Source: Larkinella humicola
GTDB lineage: Bacteria; Bacteroidota; Bacteroidia; Cytophagales; Spirosomataceae
Reading direction: 5' to 3'
DNA length: 64,000 nt
Assembly: GCF_008727875.1 (NCBI RefSeq)
Contig: NZ_VTWS01000003.1
Coordinates: 866,728 to 930,727 of the forward strand
The position numbers and the translations under genes were made by a program. Positions 1 through 9,595 of the stretch are shown one piece after another. Numbering within the stretch: the first letter of the stretch is position 1; each line of letters opens with the position of its first letter. Under the pieces are notes generated by a model. It ran no database searches. It was given only the letters and a program-made list of their open reading frames with translations, and was not told the origin of the DNA.

Positions 1-2
1 AG

Positions 3-158
3 GGGCAAATCATCAATGCATCGGCCAACGTGGGCTACCAACTTGGCAAACGCCAGAATCTTACTTTCCAGATGGCGTATCTCAACTCAAATACCGGCGT
101 TGCTGAACAACGCTACAACGAACTTCGGGGCACCTTAGGCTATGGCATCTCTTTCTAA
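3..158 (+). CDS. C-terminal end of an outer-membrane beta-barrel protein (partial)
   Basis: An open frame enters from the left edge and stops with TAA at 156-158, giving about 51 residues. The peptide alternates polar and hydrophobic residues and ends LRGTLGYGISF, with a C-terminal phenylalanine, which is the usual signature of the last strand of a Gram-negative outer-membrane beta-barrel. The stop lies 17 nt inside the next gene (ATG at 142), so the two are translationally coupled and probably belong to one surface-protein operon. The N-terminal part lies outside the window, so the family cannot be named. The barrel reading is an inference from the C-terminal pattern. Confidence 0.6.
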   Translation, partial: GQIINASANVGYQLGKRQNLTFQMAYLNSNTGVAEQRYNELRGTLGYGISF

Positions 159-3100
159 AATACGCACCGGACATCGGGCCTTCTGGCTGCTTTTTGTTGC
201 CTTTTTTGGCCCTAAAACCGCCTGGGCGCAACAGGTTCAGGTGACGGTCAACGTGCTGCCGCCCTACAGCGCCTACATTCAGGACTATGCCACGTCGGTG
301 AACCGGGTCCAGATTTTTGTGCGCAATACCACGACCACAGCGGTCAACATCCGGCTGCAGGCCAGTGTGACGGGCGATAACGGCGTGGATATTCGCACCC
401 TGCCGAATTTTCGGCCCGTTGTGCCGCTGCGACTGGGACCGCTGGAAAACAAGCTGCTCACCCGCCCCGATCTCGAAGGTCTGTTCGACCTCAATCAGAT
501 TAGCGTGGAGGGCCTGGATAAAAACTTGTTGTATCAGGGAAAACCGCTGCCCGACGGTCAGTATCAACTCTGCGTGCAGGTGTTCGACAACGCGACCAGC
601 CGCCAGTTGTCGGCCGGTGAACCGCTGGGGTGTTCGCCCCCGTTTCCGGTTCGGGCCATCGAGCCGCCCATCCTGATCGCGCCCTTGTGCGATGGTGAAA
701 TCCTGCCTACAACGCCCCAGGTAACGGTTTTTACATGGACACCGCCTACCGGGATTTCGCCCGCACAGGTCAGCTACACGCTGCGGGTGGTGGAATTGCC
801 GCTCGAAAACGTGGACCCTAACGTGTTTATCGATGCCGTTACGCTGCCGCCTTCAGGCATCGAAATCAAAAATCTGCTCACCAGTACGTTTCTGTACGGC
901 CCCCAGTACCTGCCGCTAAAACCGGGTAAACGCTACGCCTGGCGGGTGCAGGCCGTGGACAAAACCGGTCGGCTGAATTTGCTCAACAACGGCAAAAGTC
1001 CGGTTTGTGCGTTTCGGTATGGCCCGATGCTGCGCGACCCCCTTGGCGATAATCCACCGCACTACCTGGCGTTTCTGAAACCGGGTGAGGGCAAAGGCAG
1101 AAAACTACCGGAGGTGGCCCTGGGTTACGGCAATCCGCTGTACCTGAGTTGGGAGATGTCGGGCCCATTGGCGACGATGTTGGCCGAAAACCGGTCATCG
1201 CCGTCTGGTCAGGAAAATGCGCTGAAAACACCGGCAAAGAGTCATGACCTGACCAAAACCAATCTCAGTTACCGGGTTCTCATTAAAACGCTGGCGCAGC
1301 CGAACAAACCCGCCCAGATCGTGCTCGACCGGCAGGTGAAAACGCCTTATCTGAGTGCTGAAAAAGGTGATTTACCCGCTACGCTTCTGCCGGGAAAACC
1401 GTATCGGGCGGAAGTCGAACTGGTGGGGCTGACGGACTTGCAACGTAAAACCTTCGGCCTGTCGAGCCGCCCGATTGCCGCCGAGCCCCGCAGTTTTTCA
1501 CTGGTTAGCAAAAATTCGGGAAGTCAGTCCGACTCGGTGTATGTGAAAGGCGTGCTGGTGTTTCGCTACCCCGGCGAAAACGGGGGCGGCCACGTCATGC
1601 CCAACACCTGGCTGATGCTGAAGCGCATCGAAAAAAGTGGCTACGAAAATAACATGGGCTACACCAAAACCAATGCCCTCGGCGAGTTTACGGTGGCCGT
1701 TGCCCGCTGGCAAATTACGCCAGCAGATACGGTGGTCAAGGCCAACAGTTATCAGGTTCGGTACCGGGTGGTTTCTGGTAACATGTATTTGCTGCCTTCG
1801 GAGCAGACGTTCACCATTTCGCACGAACAGGTTGGCCCGCTGGATGCCGGAACCATTCTGATGCCCGCCAAAGGCTATCGCCTGAGCATAACGGCCCGGC
1901 AGGCTTACAACGACTGGCCCGGTGCGCCCCATGTGAACCTTAGCGGCAAACGCCTGGTGCTGTACCGCAAGCCCAACAAGCAGGTTGACGACTATCGGTT
2001 GCCCCTGGAAGGCCAGATAGACCGTTCTACGGATGAGCAGAAACAGGCCCAGAACGACACGACGTCTGGCGGGCAGACCAGCATCGGACTTGGAGCTTAT
2101 GCTGCCAACTCCGGTACCAATACCCAAAAAAAACCGGCCAATCCAGTTAATGCAGGACCGTTGAATGCCGATGCTGACAAGAAAAAAGAGGTGATCACTA
2201 CCCAGTTGCAAGCCAACGCGTTGCAGAAAGAGGTTGAACAGGCCGGGTATACATTCATCGGAATCACTACGCTTCAGGCCGACGGCAATGCGTATAAAGC
2301 TGGTATCGACCAGTTGCTTTATGCCTTTAATCCACTCGATAAATACGCGGTGTATTGCCCCGATTGCGGCCAGAATCCCGATGATGCCGAAACGTTCTGG
2401 ATCAACGCCCCCAAAGAAGCGCTGTCGCCCGTACTGGCCCGCACCGAAAGTTATACGTTCAACATCCAGACTACCGAAGCGCCCACGGTGACGTTCAAAG
2501 GGAAACTGACGTATCGGTTTGCCGACCTTGGGAAAGACGGCGCCGATGTCCGGCCGTTGGGAAAGACTCTGGTACGGCTTCAGGTGGTTTATCGCAGCAG
2601 CAATGGCAAAACGCTGTATTACAACCAGGTACCTTCCGGATTTGCCGAGTTTCACAAAACCTTGAATCAGACGCTGGCGACGGACGAAACCGATCAAGAC
2701 GGCAATTTCTCGTTCAGCGTCAAACTCACCAAACCACTCGAACTGGGCACGCTTGACCCCGTTACCGAGAGCAATGCTGATTTTGGAACGGACCAGAATG
2801 TATACGTCCGAACTCTACAGGTAATGGTCGATAATGCCTACTACACGCATCCCTCGAGCCAGTTTGGCGACACTGCGGAGGAGCGCATTCAGCCACAGGG
2901 CCAGTATGATCTCGGCAATCTGCTGTCCAAAGTCCGCAGTTACGGCCTGACCGTCGAGGTTCGCTCGGACACGACGGGTCTGGGCGGAGCCGAAAAGCAG
3001 GTCAGTGGCATTCAGCAGGTCTTGTCGGGCATTGCGGTTCATGTCCTTCGCCGACCGTTGCCGGTGGCCCCCGGACTAGCGCCCCCCAAAGACGAAGGCC

Positions 3101-6100
3101 AGGGTTTGAACGAGAAAATGACCCTCAACGGCGTGACGTACGCGGTGGTTTCGTCCGGGAAAACCAACGCCGAAGGCATCGTAAAATTTACGCGGCTGGT
3201 GGTGGCAAAAGACGAAGCCGATACATACCTGATTGCGACCCAGTCGGGAAAAACCGGTCAGAATAACTACGAGATGGTCAGCCTGAAAAGTATCCTGCTT
3301 TCGGAAAAATATTACCCGGATTGCATGGAGCATCCCTATTCAAACGCGTCAGCCGCGCAGTTGAAAGAGGCCATTGCCAAAGGGCAGGTAACCTACAAAA
3401 AAGACGTCGGAACGATCGGTTCTGTGTCCATCGACTGCGCCTGGACCACCATGCGGGTTGCCGATAGCCCCGTCAACAATTCCGGTGCTCTGCTCAAGTA
3501 TACCAGTAACGCGGCCTTCACCGATGACTATAAATATGGCCTTATTGCGCCGATCACCCGCTTTCTCAAACCCGGAAACCCCAGTGTGAACCTGCGGGTG
3601 GTGGACAAAACGAACCCAACCAAAGGCATTTGGGCCGCTGAAGTATACCTCAATCATGGCAACAAAATCATCGCCGGGCACTGGTCCGACCCCTCGGGGT
3701 ATGTGTCATTCACGGACCTGCCAACCGGCAAGAATACCGTGCTGACGATTGAGAAGGAGGGCTATATTTTCGACAGCTACGTGTATTATGACCCGGTGAA
3801 AAAAGACACGGTAAAAATGTCGGCCGGTGCGGAATTAAAAATCAACCTCGGCGATTTGATGCTGGGTCAGAACGTGTATATCGACCGGATTCTGATGCAG
3901 CCCAATACGCGGTACATCGGCTCGACGGTCGATCAGGACGCGGTTGAAGCCAACCCCGGCGTGCAGCCAAAACCGTCGCTGGAAGCTTACGTGCAGATTG
4001 ACGACGGTTATTATTTCAAGACGTTTCCGTCGAACGGCAACAAGAACGTTCAGCGGTTTGCGGCCTACGCCCCCAGCAGCAAGGCGGATTCGCTGAAAAT
4101 TTATCCCGTCAACATCAGTTATTTCAACGAATTCCGGCTGGTGAGCCAACTACCCAAACCGATACCCAGCACGCTCGCTTCCGACGCCAAAGGAATGCTC
4201 AGTGTCGATGCGGGTGAAATCAAAATCTACCAGCGCGACCACCGGATCAGTTTTTTCCTGCTGGATAATGTCGCTAAAAAACCGATTAAAGGCGGCACCG
4301 TTCGGCTTTTCGGACGCAATGAACCGGGCTTTGTCTTTGGACCAAGCGATGGAGACGGTTTGCTGGATGCCCAATTCAAGAACGTCTCGGTCGAAAATCT
4401 GTTTGTCGAAATTCTGGCCCCCGGTTACGTAACCAAAACGCAGTCGGTCACGAACGTAGAATCGAAATCGTCCAAAATCCAACCGGTTTTGCTCGAACCC
4501 GCCAGTCTCATCAAAGGGGTTGTGGTGGTTAAAACCGCCGATAACAAAGAAAAACCGCTGGTCGGTGCCGAAGTCTTTGTCGCGGGCGGCTCCAACACCC
4601 AGACGCCCTACAGCACAACTTCGGGGCCGGGCGGTTCGTTTACGCTGGCCGTTGGCAAACAACTGAAAGACGTAACGATTCAGGCCACCTACCGCGAAGC
4701 GGGCAGCCAATCTTCGTCGACCGGCCGGGGCGGAACGCCGGTAAACGTGGTCGTTGCGGGCGAGAGCTACGCGGGCGCCACCGAAAAAAACTACCCGGTA
4801 CCGCAAGCCCCCGGTGCGTCGCTGAAACTGACGCTGACCTCCTTCGATACATTCAAGATTTCGACCATCTGGGGCTTTCCGATCAAGGTGGAAACCCTAA
4901 CGGCCTTGCCAAACGGCACCGTCCGGGTTTCGGGTGAGGTCGATCTGAGCGGTACAAATCTGGGGCCATTCGCCATTCTCGATCCTGATTTGCGGGTTCG
5001 TTTCGAAAATGTCATCTTCAAACCCAGCGCCAGCGACCCGAAACTGGGTGAACCGACGACCGTGAACGTTCCGCTGAAAACCGGCATACTGAATAATCTG
5101 GGGTATTACAGCAAGCTCTACAAACCCGGCGACGTTCCGCTGTATAACATCCGCTTAACCGCGTTCGACAACGTATTCTCGGGTGGAAATTTTCAAATTG
5201 TCAAATCCGAAGGGTCGGCAGGGGTGATTATGGCGCAGGCCCAGGTCATCGACAACTCATTTAAGTTCTCGGAGAATCTACTCAAATACCAGAAAGGCCA
5301 GTTTTTCCTCTACGATCCGAAAACCGCCGGGCAACCCGGAACGCGCCCCATCGTGGTGGCTTTCGACTCGGGCAACGGCACCAAAAAACGGACGGACTTC
5401 GGTATTTGCAGCAAAGACGGTAAACCGATTGAGCTGGAACTGCTGGCGTTCAAAGCCACCAGCAGCCTGGAAGGTTCGCGCCTGATGGGCGATGAAATTC
5501 ACCTGAGCCCCACGCTGACCTGCCACCTCAAAGACGCCATTCCCAGCAGCATGACGGTGAATGTGGGCGACCTGGTGTTGAAAAATAACACGGTAGATGC
5601 CAAATCGGGCCAGACTCCGCTCACGTTTACGCTCGCCGGGAAGTGGAGCGTCGAAGTTCGCAACTGGGTGCTCGACTACAAACAGGGCGGTTTTTATGCC
5701 ACGGAAGGTGTGGTAAAAACCGGTAAAGTCGATATGCCGATTTCGCTCTTCAACCTCCGCGCCGACTTTTTCAAACTCGATGCCAAACCCACCAACACCC
5801 TCGACCTGGCGGGTATTGCGCAAATTAATCTGGGCGGAAAAGCCTATTTCGGCTACGACCAGGCCACCGGCAGCGATCAGAAAGGCCACTGGGCGCTGGT
5901 GGTGGTGCCCGACGGCAATAAACAGGCGGGGGTGTTATCGGCGGCTTCCAAACTGCCGGGATTGAGCAGTGATCTGTCCTTTGAAACCATTTCGCTGCTC
6001 GACAACGGGGAGGACGTGTTTTCGTTCGGAGCCAGCAGCCAGTTGGTAAACTATTACGGGGGCGTGATGACCGTCCGGCCCAAAACCATCGAAACCGGTC

Positions 6101-7581
6101 CTGACTATTTCTCCTTCGACGCCGGGATGTCCACCACCATTCCGAATGCGCCGAAAGATGTCCCGATGCGGCTGACGTATTTCAGACCGGGCGGAACCGG
6201 TCCCGTTACCCTCAAAACCATCGTGCCGGGCGGCTATACCATTGACACCAAAGGGCAGGTACGGTTTGTGGCCGGGCAGGATGTAGCGCAGGATGGCGCG
6301 CAGAAAACCGCTTTTTATTTCGGCGACAAGATCATGGCCATTCGGGGCATGGTGGAAGAACCGGGCAAGCTGAAACTGGGCCAAACCGACAATGTGAAAA
6401 ATGGGGGAGTCGTGCTGGTTCATTCGATCCAGGACGGCGGATCGACCTACATCACCCACGATGTCACTATTGACCTCAACGATTCCAAAAAGGTGGAGTC
6501 CCTGCCCGTTCAGGCCTTCGTTAAAGCCAATTACAAACCGCTGAAAATTGATTTGGGCGGTAAATCATTCGGTTCGGTGCAGTGCTACCAGCCCGTCAAA
6601 GGCGGCCAGTGGGATTTGCTCACCTTTTCGGGGATCCCACAGGGCTACACGATGATTCCTGAGAAAGAAGAAAACCGGTTGACGTTCACCAACTACGGGT
6701 CGATCCGGGCCGAAAATCAAAAAATCAAAGCCGACGGAATCGGTGGCGAAGGTGGTTTTCCGGGCATGAGCCTGGAGTACGACATGCCCAACAGCCGCTT
6801 TACCGGCACCGTGACGTTACCGCCCAATATGCCGCTGCCACCCACCATGCGGGTTCAGAAAGGTGTGGCGCAGGTCCGGATCGACCCCAAAGGCTTTTAC
6901 CTCGCGGCCTCGGCAACAGTTGAAAATGTGCCGCTGATTATTCCGGTGACGATGACGGCGGGGCTGATGCTGGGCTACTACGACAGCCCGGAATTCAAGG
7001 ATGCGGAATCCATTCTGTTCAGCAACACCCACCGAAAATCATTGCCCTGTGCCTTTGGAACGGGTTTCAAAGGGGTTTTCGTGAACGGCCAGCTACCAAT
7101 TCCCGTCATCGACAACTTTACCTACCAGCAAAGCTTCGGCGTGGGGGAGGTCAAAATGGGCCTGAATGCCTACGTCGACGGATATGCCTTCGCCAATTAC
7201 CAGTCCGGTGGTGGATTTACGTTCGGAACGGGTCTGGGTGCGGGGGTTCATTACTATGCCTACGGCCAGGTTCTGAACGTGTCGGCATCCGGTTCAATCG
7301 ACGTAGACGGAGCATCGCAGTTTGCACTAAACCTGAATGGCTCCACGGTATCGATGGCGGCTGACATGAAAATGTCGGCAAATTTCAACGCCAGACTCAA
7401 CGTCGATCTCGGCATCGATTCCTATTCCGTCGATCAAACCATTGGCTTTTGTCTGGGGATGAATATGCCGAATCTATCGTACACCATCGGCGGGGGCGCC
7501 AGCGTGTCTGCCCCAAAATTTAGCTGTGATTTCAATTCGTGTGAAGAAAAAGGATGTCAATCGGTTTCAACCAATCAATGA
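142..7581 (+). CDS. Giant secreted surface protein, TANFOR-like N-terminus (2479 aa)
   Basis: A 2479-residue protein starts at ATG 142 with a basic leader, a hydrophobic core (FWLLFVAFF) and a signal-peptidase-like AWAQQ end near residue 30. The next ~150 residues (NVLPPYSAYIQDY, then VNRVQIFVRNTT) resemble the TANFOR domain of Bacteroidota surface proteins; this is recall, not a search. An Fn3-like segment with FTWTPP follows near residues 195-290. The middle holds many Ig/carboxypeptidase-regulatory-like beta modules (for example PLVGAEVFVAGG near 1470), and the last 800 residues are glycine-rich beta structure ending in a cysteine-containing tail (CDFNSCEEKGC). No T9SS sorting domain of either class is evident. 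It overlaps the barrel gene by 17 nt and the next gene by 4 nt. A role as a cell-surface or adhesion scaffold exported with its barrel partner is inference. Confidence 0.72.
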   Translation: MASLSKIRTGHRAFWLLFVAFFGPKTAWAQQVQVTVNVLPPYSAYIQDYATSVNRVQIFVRNTTTTAVNIRLQASVTGDNGVDIRTLPNFRPVVPLRLGPLENKLLTRPDLEGLFDLNQISVEGLDKNLLYQGKPLPDGQYQLCVQVFDNATSRQLSAGEPLGCSPPFPVRAIEPPILIAPLCDGEILPTTPQVTVFTWTPPTGISPAQVSYTLRVVELPLENVDPNVFIDAVTLPPSGIEIKNLLTSTFLYGPQYLPLKPGKRYAWRVQAVDKTGRLNLLNNGKSPVCAFRYGPMLRDPLGDNPPHYLAFLKPGEGKGRKLPEVALGYGNPLYLSWEMSGPLATMLAENRSSPSGQENALKTPAKSHDLTKTNLSYRVLIKTLAQPNKPAQIVLDRQVKTPYLSAEKGDLPATLLPGKPYRAEVELVGLTDLQRKTFGLSSRPIAAEPRSFSLVSKNSGSQSDSVYVKGVLVFRYPGENGGGHVMPNTWLMLKRIEKSGYENNMGYTKTNALGEFTVAVARWQITPADTVVKANSYQVRYRVVSGNMYLLPSEQTFTISHEQVGPLDAGTILMPAKGYRLSITARQAYNDWPGAPHVNLSGKRLVLYRKPNKQVDDYRLPLEGQIDRSTDEQKQAQNDTTSGGQTSIGLGAYAANSGTNTQKKPANPVNAGPLNADADKKKEVITTQLQANALQKEVEQAGYTFIGITTLQADGNAYKAGIDQLLYAFNPLDKYAVYCPDCGQNPDDAETFWINAPKEALSPVLARTESYTFNIQTTEAPTVTFKGKLTYRFADLGKDGADVRPLGKTLVRLQVVYRSSNGKTLYYNQVPSGFAEFHKTLNQTLATDETDQDGNFSFSVKLTKPLELGTLDPVTESNADFGTDQNVYVRTLQVMVDNAYYTHPSSQFGDTAEERIQPQGQYDLGNLLSKVRSYGLTVEVRSDTTGLGGAEKQVSGIQQVLSGIAVHVLRRPLPVAPGLAPPKDEGQGLNEKMTLNGVTYAVVSSGKTNAEGIVKFTRLVVAKDEADTYLIATQSGKTGQNNYEMVSLKSILLSEKYYPDCMEHPYSNASAAQLKEAIAKGQVTYKKDVGTIGSVSIDCAWTTMRVADSPVNNSGALLKYTSNAAFTDDYKYGLIAPITRFLKPGNPSVNLRVVDKTNPTKGIWAAEVYLNHGNKIIAGHWSDPSGYVSFTDLPTGKNTVLTIEKEGYIFDSYVYYDPVKKDTVKMSAGAELKINLGDLMLGQNVYIDRILMQPNTRYIGSTVDQDAVEANPGVQPKPSLEAYVQIDDGYYFKTFPSNGNKNVQRFAAYAPSSKADSLKIYPVNISYFNEFRLVSQLPKPIPSTLASDAKGMLSVDAGEIKIYQRDHRISFFLLDNVAKKPIKGGTVRLFGRNEPGFVFGPSDGDGLLDAQFKNVSVENLFVEILAPGYVTKTQSVTNVESKSSKIQPVLLEPASLIKGVVVVKTADNKEKPLVGAEVFVAGGSNTQTPYSTTSGPGGSFTLAVGKQLKDVTIQATYREAGSQSSSTGRGGTPVNVVVAGESYAGATEKNYPVPQAPGASLKLTLTSFDTFKISTIWGFPIKVETLTALPNGTVRVSGEVDLSGTNLGPFAILDPDLRVRFENVIFKPSASDPKLGEPTTVNVPLKTGILNNLGYYSKLYKPGDVPLYNIRLTAFDNVFSGGNFQIVKSEGSAGVIMAQAQVIDNSFKFSENLLKYQKGQFFLYDPKTAGQPGTRPIVVAFDSGNGTKKRTDFGICSKDGKPIELELLAFKATSSLEGSRLMGDEIHLSPTLTCHLKDAIPSSMTVNVGDLVLKNNTVDAKSGQTPLTFTLAGKWSVEVRNWVLDYKQGGFYATEGVVKTGKVDMPISLFNLRADFFKLDAKPTNTLDLAGIAQINLGGKAYFGYDQATGSDQKGHWALVVVPDGNKQAGVLSAASKLPGLSSDLSFETISLLDNGEDVFSFGASSQLVNYYGGVMTVRPKTIETGPDYFSFDAGMSTTIPNAPKDVPMRLTYFRPGGTGPVTLKTIVPGGYTIDTKGQVRFVAGQDVAQDGAQKTAFYFGDKIMAIRGMVEEPGKLKLGQTDNVKNGGVVLVHSIQDGGSTYITHDVTIDLNDSKKVESLPVQAFVKANYKPLKIDLGGKSFGSVQCYQPVKGGQWDLLTFSGIPQGYTMIPEKEENRLTFTNYGSIRAENQKIKADGIGGEGGFPGMSLEYDMPNSRFTGTVTLPPNMPLPPTMRVQKGVAQVRIDPKGFYLAASATVENVPLIIPVTMTAGLMLGYYDSPEFKDAESILFSNTHRKSLPCAFGTGFKGVFVNGQLPIPVIDNFTYQQSFGVGEVKMGLNAYVDGYAFANYQSGGGFTFGTGLGAGVHYYAYGQVLNVSASGSIDVDGASQFALNLNGSTVSMAADMKMSANFNARLNVDLGIDSYSVDQTIGFCLGMNMPNLSYTIGGGASVSAPKFSCDFNSCEEKGCQSVSTNQ

Positions 7582-9584
7582 AAACGCGCCTTATCGTTCT
7601 GTTGCTATCAACCCTGTCCGGCCTGTCAGCACGGGCGCAGTACCCGCAGATTCAGTCGGGTCGTTACGGGGTATTTGTCCAGGTTGACCGGCTGTTGCAC
7701 GGCCCGCGTTTCGCGCTGGAACGGCTCGAAGCGGGCACCCGCGAGTGGAAACGGGTGTATACCAACGACGATGCCCCCCGCTCGGCCAGCGATTTAAAAA
7801 TGCGGCTGATGCTGATTGCGCCAAAAAATCCGCTTTACGATCTCCCTTCGGATACGCTGGCTATCAGCTTATTCCGGCAATTCTCGGCAGCTCCCACCAC
7901 CGATTCGCTGTTTGCTTTTGGGCAGCATCCGCAGATTCTGGAAGCCCTCGGCGTGGGCTATCTGGACACCGCGGTCGTTGCCGGGCGTCGGTATGACTAC
8001 CGGATTCGGCTGGCCGATTTACCCGCCGACGCGCCCATTCGCACCACGCGAACCGTCACCGTGCCGGATCTCAAAACCCTGCGCGGGCGGCTGGCTACCA
8101 CGGCCCGGTCGTTGCACCACGAAGCTGACGGACGTTCCATACGCATTACGTATCTGCTTAAAAAAACCGTCCCGATACTGGCCGGAATGCGGGTGATGCG
8201 GGCGACCTATGCCCAGACCGGTTTTGCCGAAATCGGTGCGGATTGGGGATTTACGAAAGGAAAGAAAGACAGTACGTTCGCTTTTTTTGTCGACCGTGAC
8301 GCGCGTCGGAAAATGATTTATCAGTATGTGGTCATTCCAATCGACCTGTTGGGCAACGAAGGACAACCGTCCGATACGCTGACAATTACCAACCTGCGCG
8401 ATGGAGAAGCCTTGCCCGTCATTGCCGACCTGAAAGCCACCAGTGACGAAAAAAACGGCGCCATCCGGCTTTCGTGGCAGTTGTCGTCCACCAAAGACCT
8501 GCGCTCGGTGGAAATCTGGCGCAGCACCCGCTACGACGACGGTTATGTCCGCATCGGCTCGGCCCAACCTGCCGATACGGTTTTTCTGGATAACCGGGTT
8601 GAGCCCGTCGAAAGCTACTACTACCAGCTCCGGCCCAACGGCACCTACAGTCAGATGGCGACCTCGGTGATCGTGTCGGGCATGGTGAAAGCCTATCGTC
8701 TGGCGGTCGTTTCGCCTTCGTTTCTGCGGGTAAGTGAAGGAAATGATACGTTACGCTTTAGCTGGCAGCGCGCTGATTTCGACACCCGGGGCTATTACCT
8801 CTACCAGTCGACCAACGCCAGCACACCCTTACAACCTTATTCGGGCCTGATCGAAACGCGGGATTCGGTGGTTCATTTTGCCATTCCGACGAAAAACCTG
8901 CCCATCGGCGTGAGTTACCGCTGGGCCGTAGCGGCTTTGAATACCAGTTACAACATCGGTCCCAAAAGTAATGAAGTCTATACGTCCATGCGCCTGCCCG
9001 AACGCGTCGCGACGCCGTTCAACCCGGTGGTATTGCGGCAGGAGAAAGGCGTGCTGGTGGTTTGGGAGAACATGAAAGAAATCGATCCCTACATCGCAGG
9101 ATATGCGGTTTATCGCGTCGAAAACAATCAGAAAGAAACGCTGCTGTATCGCCAGACGCCGAAGGATCGCGCCCGCAATGCCTACGCGGACATGACCGTG
9201 CAGCCCGGACGCCGGTATTCGTACCGGATCAAAGCGTACCGAACCGATCGCAAAGAAAGTGCTTTCAGTACGGCCACCAGCGACTATTTTCGTCCTCTGT
9301 CGCCGGTGCTTCCGTTGCGCGGAATCAAAGTACTGGCTGTCAATCAGGGCGTTCGCGTGGCGTGGGATGAGCCGCTGGACCGGAACCTGGACAAAATTGT
9401 GGTGTATCGGTACACCGATAAAACCGACCGCCCCCGGCTGATTGGCACCTTGCCGGGACGTCAGACCGAGTACATCGATCGCGAAGCCACACCCGGTATT
9501 GCCTATTTCTACACTCTGGTAGCCGTTCAACCCGACAAACGCGAAAGCGACCCGACCGACCCCATCGGCGTGGAATGGCGCTAA
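7578..9584 (+). CDS. Secreted fibronectin type III repeat protein (668 aa)
   Basis: I chose ATG 7578 (MKTRLIVLLLSTLSGLSARAQ), which gives a clean signal peptide and an ATGA overlap with the preceding stop; an in-frame upstream start at 7554 would only prefix eight residues. The mature protein contains several Fn3-like units with the core pattern IRLSWQLS, VEIWRST, YYYQLRP and SYRIKAYRTDRKES, roughly at residues 280-375, 380-480, 485-580 and 585-668. It ends in a complete Fn3 module with no sorting domain, so it is probably periplasmic or held by a partner. Its place between the giant protein and a T9SS cargo suggests one surface complex. No catalytic motif was seen. Confidence 0.72.
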   Translation: MKTRLIVLLLSTLSGLSARAQYPQIQSGRYGVFVQVDRLLHGPRFALERLEAGTREWKRVYTNDDAPRSASDLKMRLMLIAPKNPLYDLPSDTLAISLFRQFSAAPTTDSLFAFGQHPQILEALGVGYLDTAVVAGRRYDYRIRLADLPADAPIRTTRTVTVPDLKTLRGRLATTARSLHHEADGRSIRITYLLKKTVPILAGMRVMRATYAQTGFAEIGADWGFTKGKKDSTFAFFVDRDARRKMIYQYVVIPIDLLGNEGQPSDTLTITNLRDGEALPVIADLKATSDEKNGAIRLSWQLSSTKDLRSVEIWRSTRYDDGYVRIGSAQPADTVFLDNRVEPVESYYYQLRPNGTYSQMATSVIVSGMVKAYRLAVVSPSFLRVSEGNDTLRFSWQRADFDTRGYYLYQSTNASTPLQPYSGLIETRDSVVHFAIPTKNLPIGVSYRWAVAALNTSYNIGPKSNEVYTSMRLPERVATPFNPVVLRQEKGVLVVWENMKEIDPYIAGYAVYRVENNQKETLLYRQTPKDRARNAYADMTVQPGRRYSYRIKAYRTDRKESAFSTATSDYFRPLSPVLPLRGIKVLAVNQGVRVAWDEPLDRNLDKIVVYRYTDKTDRPRLIGTLPGRQTEYIDREATPGIAYFYTLVAVQPDKRESDPTDPIGVEWR

Positions 9585-9595
9585 CTGAGAATCCC

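Noticed and set aside
1498..2697. A 399-codon open frame on the - strand inside the giant surface gene
   Set aside because: No domain or signal was recognised; the + frame has continuous module structure throughout.
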